A stretch of 64,000 bases of DNA from Balanoglossus misakiensis. Taxonomy: Eukaryota; Hemichordata. How positions within the stretch are numbered: position 1 is the stretch's first letter; each line of letters begins with the position of its first letter. The notes under the pieces were generated by a model, which ran no database searches, had not been told where the DNA came from, and worked only from the letters and a program-made list of their open reading frames with translations. Location of the stretch: assembly GCA_040954595.2 (NCBI GenBank), contig CM082597.2:4340001-4404000 (forward strand), in the 5' to 3' direction. The position numbers and the translations under genes are program-made. This document shows positions 23,301 through 33,613 of the stretch, in pieces.

Positions 23301-23600
23301 CATTATATTTGACGACCATTCGTCAGTACAAGCCTCGCAGGGAATTTTTCTGCGCTCTAACGGCAAAATAACACGGAACACAATAACGTGCTGACAGAAA
23401 ACATGTTTGTGGTTGCGGTCAGCCAAAACTGAAAACTCGTTTTTTTGTCATCATCCTGCCAGTAGGCGGGGCATACGCAATTTGCCGTAAATACACCCGC
23501 ACTGCTAATTTAGAATATCTTCTCATTAACACATGCAACAACATACGGACCCACATATAGAACGTGTTAGGAAAATGTGGTTTTCCTCATTAACATATCT
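20373..23600. other. Intergenic DNA between the lectin and pentraxin-like gene A
   Basis: No gene supported over 3.2 kb. Frames are all below 70 codons. It holds the promoter of the minus-strand lectin, which I could not place. A short GC hairpin (GCGGGGGTCTCAGCCCCGC) lies at 22281-22299. Confidence 0.5.
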
Positions 23601-23601
23601 G

Positions 23602-23714
23602 TGCATATTAATTCCCCACTGTGCTCACTTTGAATATTGCCATAAATAGGGCTTAATTTTTTAATTTGTCACATTCATCTTCCAGGCGTTTGTAGAAGCA
23701 GAGCTGTTCGGGAG
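23602..23714 (+). promoter_or_regulatory. Promoter and 5' UTR exon of pentraxin-like gene A
   Basis: GCATATTAATT (23602-23612) is followed 29 bases later by a TATA-like CATAAATAG (23641-23649). The first exon appears to end at 23714 with a GGGAG/GTAAGG donor. The matching acceptor lies near 24091 (TTCTTCTCAG/GTGAAATC), upstream of the ATG at 24146. The same arrangement recurs before genes B to E. Confidence 0.55.
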
Positions 23715-24145
23715 GTAAGGGAAAATATTTCATAGTTGGAGTGTATCGGTACAAAAGACCTTGATAAATCGGATACATGCGTATAGGTTGTCTTCGATTA
23801 CATGGCATCAACCAACCACATCTTGTATCTAGATTTATCACCTATGTGGCTAGGCATCCTTGAGTAGTCGTCAATTACTTTGATCTAACATACCCAAGAG
23901 TATTAGGATGATTTCTTGGCATACCACACGATAAGAGGGATGGCAGCAATGATGTTTGCATTTGTTATTGTTTTTAAGTTTAATTTATTTAATGGAAATT
24001 GAAAATCACACGAAATGCTGTTCAATACCCATTAGATATTAGACGAATGTATTCTCTGATCTGAGATCTCATCTATTTTTTTTCTTCTCAGGTGAAATCA
24101 GTTATTGATCTTTTTCTTAAAGTTGAATAGAGTGACATAGAAAAC

Positions 24146-27024
24146 ATGAGAATCATCGCTTTCGTCGCCGCCATCCTCTGCGTTGGCGCATGCGTATCAG
24201 GTAAGTCTAACTATGACGAAAACAGTCTACAATTTAATGCTTTTTTACGTTAGTACCTTTAAACGTGAACAGGTTCAATATAAAACGGGTGCCACACGCG
24301 TTAATTCACCCCGTTGTAAGAAAACGATTCTTTTTATATGGACACATTCGTATTAGAATCTTTACAATACAAATTCAAAATGGCGTCGTTTGTCGGCTCA
24401 GGACAAGAAGATTGAAGTATTTTGTCGTTGAAAATGTGCTACAAAGCGGGGTTTAAGCTGGTGTATCATTTTTTTCTGAAACAGCTGGACCAGCTGGAGA
24501 CTGCAGCAGCGGATTCCTGAAAGGCCAGATGGCCGCCTTTGCTGGCAACCACGGTAGTTACATGAAGGTTGCTACAAACTGGCCAGATCTAGACAAGGTG
24601 ACGACATGCTGGTGGCTCCAGACTTTCGTCGCCACAGGATCCACGGCCGACATCACCTACTTCACCTACACCACCGAGGACGAGTACAAGGGCTCCCTCT
24701 TCGCCAAGGACATCAGGCACTACAAGATCTACCTCAACCGTCTGCGGGCCTACGGCGGCACCGACTTCGACATCCGCTACGGTCTCTGGCATCACCTTTG
24801 CTTCGCCTGGTCCAACGAGGCCGGTGACTACACCATGTACAAGGACGGCGTGCCCCTGAAGAGAGGCAGCGGATTGAAGACCGGTGAAGTGATCAAGGGT
24901 GGCGGAGAGCTGTACGTTGGACAGTACCTGGCCGAAGCCGGCGGCAAATTCTGGGCTGAGAGATATTCTTACAATGGCAACATGGCCGGTCTCCAGTTCT
25001 GGAACGGCGTTGGCAGTGATGCTGATATTGCGGTAATTGTTACATAGTATTCATAATTCTTATTATCTACTATTTTTTATATTTCACCGTTTTCGGTACA
25101 ACATTACCTCAAATATTCTTGACAAAAACATACTTTGAACTCATGAAAAGCAAACACAATTTGTCCAAAAAGCAGGTCTTGAGTTAAGTTGGCTGATTGA
25201 CTGACTGATCGATTGACAATCAATCAATCAATTTGTCAGTTGGTCAGTCAGTCAGTAAGTAAGTGTCAGTCAGTCAGTAAGTAAGTGACTGACTGACTTG
25301 CTATAAAGACTCCAGTTATATGCAGTATTTAACACAAATAAACCTTCATTTCCATTTCTCGTAAAAATGTTATTTAATAACACCTTTCTCTGTTCATTTT
25401 TTATTCTAGGCCCTGGCTCTTAGCCGTGATTCATCCATGGCATGTGGTAACTTATTCGCCTGGACTTCCTTCGAAGAGTCCAACCTTATCGGTGTGGGAA
25501 CTTGCCCATCACCTCTGAACGACAGTAAGTATGACAAGCTATGCATAGTCACAAGTTCTGATGGTATGCACAGTCCCCCTGTGCTATAGTTATAGATGGA
25601 CTGTGCATTGCATATTAATATGGATACTCTACGAATTACATAGAGAGACTGTGGTGCATGTATTGTTGCTGATTCTATACACGCATTATTGCCAAATTCT
25701 ATTTTGTGTGTAATGCATGCAGGTAATAATCTTGCAGCATTATACTAAACTACCAAAGACACATTTTCAATAAAGTGTGCAGATGTTGGTATGTTGTCCA
25801 CTCCAGTGCTTTCACGATCTCGGCCTTCGGACCGATTTTCATTCTTTTTCTCGATCAACAGAACCCAGAGTCACAAACTGTGAAGATGGTGAGTTCGCCG
25901 GCAAAGTTCTGCAGATGGGCGAAGGTATCGGCAGCTACGGCTACGTGCAGTCCTACCAGACCGTGCCCGATCTGAAATCCTTCACCCTGTGCGCCTGGGG
26001 CAAGACCACCGACACCGTGTCCACCATCGACATGTTCGGCTACCGCGTCAAGGACGCTACCCAGGGCAGCTTCTGCGTGCGCGACCCCACCAACCTGCAA
26101 CTGTACGTCAACGCCGAGGGCGGCGCGCCCAGCGGCGGAGCCATCAACAACGGCGAGTGGTACCACGTGTGCGCCACCTGGGACTCGGCCACCGGCGCCC
26201 ACCAGTACTTCGCCAACGGCAACCTGATGTCCTCCGGAGAGAATCTGATGGCCGGCCAGACTATCCTGGGAGGTGGCACCCTCGTCATCGGTGTCCCACA
26301 GCGTCGTCCAGGCTGTGACTTCGACTGGAAGAACAGGTTCAGCGTTGAAATCACTGACTTCAACGTGTGGAGCGATGTTAAGAAGCCTGATGAAATCTCT
26401 GTAAGTTGAATTCGTATACCTGGCATGTTGTGATGCCATATCCCATAGCACCTATCAAATGTCAGTACTATTTACCATCAATCATTATATTAAGTAGAAA
26501 AATTCAACAGTACTCTCTATACAATAAGACAATGCACAGAAGTCACATTAAACACAGGAATATTCCAGACAAAAATTAATCCACTGCCCGTTTACCTATG
26601 ATAAAGCCTGAGCCACGTACGCCTCTACGCAGAATTAAGTTAGCGCTGCCATATTGTTTCTTATCACACCTCATTAAATATTCATTTTTAACGTGTCTTC
26701 TATGAACTATTTTTTCCGCGTAGAATATGCTGTGCTCTCCTTGCCACGGAGGCTGTGGTAACGTCATTTCCTGGCACTACTTTACATCCACTGACATTTC
26801 CGCTGACGTCATGGTCAAAGATTCAGATGTACCATATGGTGAGTACGACTTTTCAGTCACATTCGAATTTTCTGTGTCTACCGCAAAATGTCTGGGGAAA
26901 CAGAAACACCCAAATCAACCAATTTCACTATTGGAAATCATCACATCGTCATTTCCTGTACTTGTATTACCTGCCTGATATTGACAATCTTTCTGTTTTT
27001 ACTTTTCCAGAGAAGAAGAACTAA
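24146..27024 (+). CDS. Secreted double pentraxin-like protein, gene A
   Basis: Coding exons: 24146-24200, 24485-25032, 25410-25524, 25862-26400, 26724-26838, 27011-27024; 1386 bases, 461 residues. Seen: a signal peptide (MRIIAFVAAILCVGACVS), then two pentraxin/LamG-like domains, each encoded by one long exon plus one 115-base exon. Domain 1 carries HHLCFAWS, domain 2 YHVCATWDS; the second fits the pentraxin signature H-x-C-x-[ST]-W-x-[ST]. The paired cysteines are present (TTCWW and HLC; TLCAW and HVC). Each domain closes with a CGN-hydrophobic-W strand on the small exon. The last exon adds only EKKN. Known: pentraxins are calcium-dependent recognition proteins. In domain 2 the calcium-ligand loop reads PQRRPG rather than the acidic loop, so classical calcium binding is doubtful. 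Domain 1 is most like that of gene E. Product function beyond recognition is not shown. Confidence 0.9.
25190..25302. repeat. GACT/CAGT tetranucleotide array in gene A intron 2
   Basis: Inverted blocks of GACTGACT, CAATCAAT, GTCAGTCA and TAAGTAAG. The two strands can pair, so the array may fold back. It is intronic. Confidence 0.85.
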
Positions 27025-28600
27025 ACAGCTCAAAACCCCGCCAAAATCAACGTTAGTAACCGGCACAGGGGACGTTACTTTCGGACAACGGGAGACACTA
27101 TACGTAAACATGGCGACGAGAAGTCTACATCTGAACTTCTAAATCACGTGTCCCATATGCAAAGATTTTCATAGACAAACACTGACTGGAAAATATCATG
27201 AACGCAGATATGCTGATGAATGTTACTACATGACTGTGGACATTGTGTTTTCGACAGTCATTGAACTCGAAGCGAAATATTTTGGTTACTTGTATTGTTT
27301 TATTTACACCTGCCTGTTGTTCAAACTGCGAATACTAGTATTATGTATAGTCATGCTTTCCTATATACCACATGTAGATTAGATTAATTTTCCATCTCAA
27401 ACATCATGTCCTGTAATTTCCCATCGGGTTTTGAATCAAATTAAATCAAAACATCAACAACACATACACTTTATATCGAGGTTTCATTTCCGTTGCATCT
27501 GTATTGGTTTCGTCGCCTCTGATTGTGCAGGCTAAATAAAACAATATTAACAAATCCATTTCTGTTTCAGTAATATTTATACTCCAATACATATAGTATC
27601 TTCCAAATGTTCCAAACGTCACATCTTTCACATGGTTTTTGACATTTAAGATAATGACAATTTCATAACTTTGACTAAATATTCACTAGTATTGACTGCA
27701 GACAAAACTTTCCTGAACGACGTGACTTCCTGATACACATTCATTTTGCATTCAATCAACTGGCAATCGCTTTGTACACGAGATCGTGTTATCCCCTCCC
27801 ATTGCATAGCAGTAAATGGCGTATTTACGTGAGCACTGCAATGAAGGCTCACTCATCTGTCACTGTATACGGTGATATTTAAATAAAACATTCCTTTCAC
27901 ATATGGCTGCACTATATAGCCTTGGCAGAATTGCCAGGTTGACTTTTTCATTTTGAGGAACGTATGTTCCAACCCTAAAATACCACATCATTCAGCGACA
28001 GATGGAGCTATTGAAATATGTCCACCCGTGCCAATAAGGAAACATCTGCAGGCTATTTGAATTATTCAATAGTATATTCTATACGACGGAATGCAGCCTA
28101 CAGCAACTGGTGGGATATAGGCTACATGCTTTTATGTAATTTTTTCCGAGCTCCGTACGACCTTGCGGGATCTCGCGTGGGTCAACAGATTATATGGGGG
28201 GAGATGTTCTTACACAGGAAAAATGGTACATGGCCCACTGTGTAAGACGACACAACCATTATAATATCACTAAAATCTCCCTAAAATATCAGTAAACCAT
28301 ACTACAGTCAGTAAAGCCCGCCTACCATGTCCTTGGGCATATTCTGTGACGATTTTGTCGGAAGCAAACATTTTGGTGTAAAACTTGCTCACACAAGCAA
28401 GCAAGCAAGCCAGCCAGACAATCAGACAGACGGACAGACAGACAGACAGACAGAATGTTCTGTAGGATAGCATGCAGTTCCGTTTCAAACCACACGACCC
28501 CTAGTCTTGCCAATGTTTAATGTCATAGAACATACGGTTGTCATCTTTTCAGAATTAAAATAGGTTTTATACTATCTGCCTTTCTGTCATATTCTTGATT
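27025..28600. other. Gene A 3' flank and A-B intergenic DNA
   Basis: No gene seen. An AATAAA at 27535-27540 is a possible polyadenylation signal for gene A. A CAGA array lies at 28385-28456. Confidence 0.45.
28385..28456. repeat. GCAA/CAGA tetranucleotide array
   Basis: AAGCAAGC units followed by GACAGACA units, just upstream of gene B. Open frames on the minus strand here are repeat translation. Confidence 0.85.
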
Positions 28601-28702
28601 TATGCAATATTCATGAGACCTATATGAGATATAAGTTGTGATAAGCACCACACAGTTTCAGACGGATTTACTTGTCTTAACAGATACTGTGCAGAAAAAA
28701 AG
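28601..28702 (+). promoter_or_regulatory. Promoter and 5' UTR exon of pentraxin-like gene B
   Basis: CAATATTCATGAG (28605-28617) precedes a TATA-like GATATAAG (28628-28635). The first exon appears to end at 28702 (AAAAAG/GTAAGA). The acceptor TTTTCATAG is just upstream of the ATG at 28862. Confidence 0.55.
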
Positions 28703-28861
28703 GTAAGACAAATATTTCATTGTAAAACTTAGATTTTTGCACTGTAACCGTTCTCGTAACTTGAAATATCTATTTTTCAATCTCGCGTGTCTGTGCTCGA
28801 ACAACATGTCTGTCCCAATCACATATTTTCATTTTCATAGGTGTTGTTTAACACTGACCCG

Positions 28862-31800
28862 ATGATGAGACTTCTCAGTGTAATAGCAGCCATCTTCTTT
28901 GTTGGCGTATCAGGTAAGGGAGATGAACATATTACTCTGTTGCGTCCAAAATAAAACTTTGAATCAACTGTTTAATGCGGGAAGTTAATGACTGCGACGC
29001 ATGACTTGGCAGGTGCAAGGGTGCTCCTGCAGTGACCCTCGTCTACTACAATGAAATATTTTGAGCTGCACTGAGGGAATTTACCCAGTGACGGTCGATT
29101 TTTGTTCATCACAACATAGTTATTGTATTGTAGCCAGTCTCAGTTGACCCCAAACCGCTATTGCATAACATGTTGCAAGTCAAACAAAGACATGCGTTGA
29201 CACCGGGCAAGAAATTGGGTTGTGTTTTGTTCAGTGTGATAATTCTTATCACTTAGGTATTCATAGCCGTCTAGACTACAGGTGGCTTTTCATTTTCGCC
29301 TTGAATGGGAAAGGACACAATGTGTTTCTTTTACCGTGTTGATTGAAAATAGAGATGGTCAGTACATTCCTTGTGTGCAGCTCAAACCGTTTTCATTGTG
29401 GAAGAGCATAACACATATGGGAAAAACAGGCACAGTGGGTGAAAATGAAAATCTGTGCTGTAAAATCAATCACTGTCAATCAGTTGTGTAGACTACTGTC
29501 TTCTCCCTCAGCTGGACCTGTCTGTCCAGATGGAGTCCTGAAAGACAAAATGGTCGGCTTTGCCGGAAATGCAGAAAGCTACCTGAAACTCACTGAGGCC
29601 AACGTGCCCGAGATGCACAAGTTCTCGTCGTGTTGGTGGCTACAGTCGTACGAGACTGGCGAGGACACGCAAGACATCACGTACTGGACGTACGCGAGCG
29701 ACGACGGGGCGGCCATCTTGTATGCAAATGACGTCAAGCACTTCGAGATGTGGATCAACAACCTTCGGGCGTTCGGCGGCGCCGACTTCGACGTCCGTTT
29801 CGGTCTCTGGCACCACCTCTGCTTCTCGTGGGACAACGCTGAGGGCGACTACCACATGTACAAAGACGGTCGCCTGCTGAAGTCGGGTACAAGGTTCAAG
29901 AAGGGCGAAATTGTCGTTGGTGGTGGAGACCTGTATATCGGACAGGGGAGTCTGACCGGCGGAAAGTCCTTTAGGGGCAACATGGCATCATTCAACCTGT
30001 GGGACAAAGTTATTGACCCTGCCGATGTCCATGTAAGTGGAAATGGGAACCAGTGCCCATAATATTGTTTGATTTTTTTTTCGGCTCGCATTTGCTGAAG
30101 ATCTTGAAGTAATTGTGTAGACTCTAATTTGCACTTCATATAACTGTGTTGAAACGAAAATATTAAAACAAAAACAAAACGTCCGGTAAAAAAAATTAAG
30201 TAGTCTTTGAAAATTCATGCAATATCGAACTGGCCTTATCAACTAAGAATTTTGGTGCGTCGTGAAAACCCTATATGACTACCAATTGTCATTATAATAT
30301 CTCATGAAAATAGCAATAAAAGCAAGTGGAGTTTCTTCTATGTAACATAATTTCACCTCTATGTTCATTTTCCACAGGCTATAGCGTCAAGCTATAGTTC
30401 ATCCTTCGCTTCTGGTAATCTGATTTCGTGGACCTGTTTTAAGGAGTCGCATTTGGTCGGTGTCGAAACATCTGACACACCATTGAAGGGCGGTGAGTAT
30501 CAAACTGAATGTGCCCCCCCCCCCTATTCTTTACTATCAATCACGTGATCTGGCCATGTGATCCACGGCGTTGTCATTTCCAGATGACAGGCAAATCATA
30601 TCTCGACATTCTGTAAACGAGTTTCCTTTGATTTTTTTGCAATTTTTTTAATTAATGCATATCTTAAAACAATCCAACCAGATGGTAACACTTCATTTTC
30701 CTCCAACGACAGAACCACACCGTGACACTTGTGAGGGCGGAGAGTTTGCCGGCAAAGTACTGCAGATGGATGAGGGCGCTGGCAAGTTCGCGTTCGTGCA
30801 GGCCACCCAGCCCGTTCCAGATCTGAAAGCCTTCACGTGCTGTGCATGGGTCAAGACCACGGAGAAAGACATACGGGCGGATGCGGTGAATTACCGGGTC
30901 AAGGACAACGCTGTCGGCAGTTTCCTGGTGCGTAATCCGGCCAACTTGAGACTCTACGTGAACGCCAAGGGCGGCAAGGAGAGCGGAGTGGCCATCAACG
31001 ACGGACAATGGCGCCACCTTTGCGCCACGTGGTCGTCGGACGGGGGCGCTTTCCAGTACATTGCCGGCGGTCAAGTGGTGGCAGCGTTTGACAATCTGGC
31101 AGCGGGCGAAACCATCGCGGGCGGGGGAGTTCTCATACTCGGCATAGGTCAGCGTCGTATTGGCGCCAACCTTGACTGGAAGAACAAGTTCAACTTTCAG
31201 TTAGCCGACTATAATCTGTGGAGCACCGTTCAAAGCCTGGAAGATATGTCTGTAGGTTAAATTAGAAACCCTAGATCTAGACCCCAGAATAATTCCCGCC
31301 AGTAGAATGCATCCTGATACGTTCCGCCATTTTGACGCCTTCTTTTGAAACAATGTAGACTTTGCTTGACCTTTTCTATGTCATAGGCGATCGCCTTGTA
31401 AACACAACACAGTTTCAAGGCGACCGCACCCATCCTACAAGTGTTACTTTTGAACTTATTTTGAACTGTTCAAAGTACATCTGTATCAAATCAGAGCTGA
31501 GTGTGTGCCCCCCCCCCACAGACTGTGATTTCTTAGTTCGTTACACTGTAGCCAACAATACCTCTATTCCTTTCTTTCACATGTTTTCTCGCATTTTCTC
31601 ATGCAGATGTCGATGTCCTGCGGTCACGCTAGCTGTGGTGACGTCATTTCCTGGCATGCCTTTACATCACTCAACCTAACACCTGATGTTGTCGTCAAGG
31701 ATTCTGACGTACCATACGGTAAGGATAATTAAACATGCGAGTGGTCAAAGGAAATTTCTTCTGCCGTAAAATTGTTTGTCTTAACTTCTTGTAGACTTTT

Positions 31801-31869
31801 ACACGAGTTGCTTTCTTATTCGTTCATCCATGTTTTATTTTATTTTCAGAGGAACATGCTGATATGTAG
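28862..31869 (+). CDS. Secreted double pentraxin-like protein, gene B
   Basis: Coding exons: 28862-28913, 29512-30032, 30378-30492, 30713-31251, 31607-31718, 31850-31869; 1359 bases, 452 residues. Seen: a signal peptide (MMRLLSVIAAIFFVGVS) and two pentraxin-like domains. Signatures are HHLCFSWDN in domain 1 and RHLCATWSS in domain 2, the latter a full match to H-x-C-x-[ST]-W-x-[ST]. Domain 1 has a short loop (GQGSLTGG) where A and E have a longer one. Domain 2 carries GQRRIG at the calcium loop. In the first small exon the usual CGN cysteine is Ser and a cysteine appears eight residues later (WTC), as also in gene C. The tail exon adds EEHADM. Codons in the domain exons are visibly GC-rich against AT-rich introns. 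Closest paralogue is C. Confidence 0.9.
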
Positions 31870-31932
31870 ATCACACCAGATCAAGTCGACGGCGCATGTC
31901 AATACCTGGGGAACAAGTTGCCTTCTAATAAT

Positions 31933-31938
31933 AATAAA
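31933..31938 (+). terminator. Polyadenylation signal of gene B
   Basis: AATAAA 64 bases after the gene B stop codon, within a short AAT run. Confidence 0.55.
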
Positions 31939-33218
31939 AACAACCCTTTGTCACTGAATTTTGATCGTAATTCTGTAATGGAATGAGTTTTCACCAGATG
32001 GTGAATCGTTAAAATAACTTTGGGCGTGAAAAACCCAGGTGTTAAAAATTAAATATAACTCTAGCTTCCATAAGGTAACACCTGTCTCTACGTGTGTTAT
32101 TTTCGATGGTGAAAAATTTGTTCGAAAGATGACGGCTGCTCCCGCTTCCGCCAGGCTTTTCACTTCCTGACCTTTCTCGATCGAAGTGATCGCTCGGCCA
32201 ATGTGTTATTTCACACTACCTGTAGTCCTTTTTCTCTTTTGTTTGCTCTAAAAATTCGAGATTTATCATAATACACGTCCATGAAACGAAGAATGTACAC
32301 GGATGTAGCGAAATTTGCTTTTGTTTGAAAGAAGCTTGGCAGATTACACCATCTGTTGCGACGAATTTCTGTGTTATTAATGGACCCGACTCAATAAGGT
32401 TCGTTTCGTGAAAGGATACATACGGATATCTCTAAATATAATTACGGAAACGATGCTCAGGACAGAAAACAATTGAGTGACAGCGTTAATTTTATAAGTT
32501 GAATAGTCATTATTAGGCTTTTCAAGAAAACGCCTATTCCATTATTTGAGAGCCCATTTTTAATAATATTGCCACGAAAAGTATGGATATGAGGGTGAGC
32601 GAAAATGAATGACAGAACTTGCCCCCCCCCCCACACACACACTGAGACCCCAAATCCAAGTCGGATAGACAAACTGACAGACCACATACAAACTTAGAAG
32701 AGTATGATAAAAGGAGCACAACTTTGCTTACACGTACACAAGGCTTTCTATCTGCTGTGTGATTATAAATTTGGAAATACAGACGTGTTTGATCTCTGAC
32801 AGAATGACGTATCGGGTTTGGCGTCTACCCCTATCCCGAGAAACACTGGCAGCGTCGTGTGACTTTATCATGTATACATATGTCCACTGATAAAAGTGGA
32901 CATTAACTTAATATTCAACTCTGGGCGTACGGTACTTGTTTAACACCTTTACCCGGGGAACAAAGGGATCTGAAAATAGCATGACGCATGCAAATGTTAA
33001 GTCTTAACACAGTACAGCATATTGCAATTTATAATGTCTCTCTCGATATTATGTTTTATCGACAATGAATCCTCACTAAGTTGCATTTTATCGCGTCGTA
33101 CGATTTTTGTATCGCTCTTATATCTGCCACCCATAGCTCCTCGCTAATAGGTTACCCTCGACAAACGGCTGTAGGATTCCACCAACAGCTGAAATTTGGG
33201 AAGGGACCGCCCATTCGA
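31939..33218. other. B-C intergenic DNA
   Basis: No gene seen. A run of about ten C bases at 32621-32630 abuts an AC run. Minus-strand frames across it are low-complexity. Confidence 0.5.
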
Positions 33219-33341
33219 TTAATATTCATGAGATATAATAATCACTGAATATTCATATGAATATAATTGACACTATATGCAATAAAAGCCACAGAACTTT
33301 TACACAACATCACTTGTCTTCCCACACTGTGGAACCCGAAG
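33219..33341 (+). promoter_or_regulatory. Promoter and 5' UTR exon of pentraxin-like gene C
   Basis: TTAATATTCATGAG (33219-33232) precedes a TATA-like GCAATAAAAG near 33279-33288. The first exon appears to end at 33341 (CCCGAAG/GTAAGG). The acceptor TTTTTTCAG/GTGACATT lies near 33579, before the ATG at 33614. Confidence 0.55.
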
Positions 33342-33613
33342 GTAAGGGAAACTATTACTCTGTAACAGAAATATTCTGTTCTCAGTAGCAAGTCATGTCA
33401 TGTTCAAAGTCAATGCACCGACTGCGTAGAACTTTTTTAATATTAAATTTAAGCTGAGAAATTTAAAAAGTGGGTCGATGAAAGAGACATGTTACATCTG
33501 ATAGCGATATATCGAAGTGTGAAAACCCTCAGTTGCTCTCTGGAATTTCGTTTCAATTGTACTTTCATATTTTTTCAGGTGACATTGTTCGTGGGGCAAA
33601 CATTTTAGCGAAC

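Noticed and set aside
25855-26451. 198-codon minus-strand open frame
   Set aside because: Shadow of pentraxin-like gene A exon 4. The same shadow recurs opposite the domain exons of B to E.
30033-30062. Read-through end of gene B exon 2 in the unspliced frame
   Set aside because: The frame runs into GTAAGT and stops soon after; the donor joins in phase with the small exon 3, as in all paralogues.
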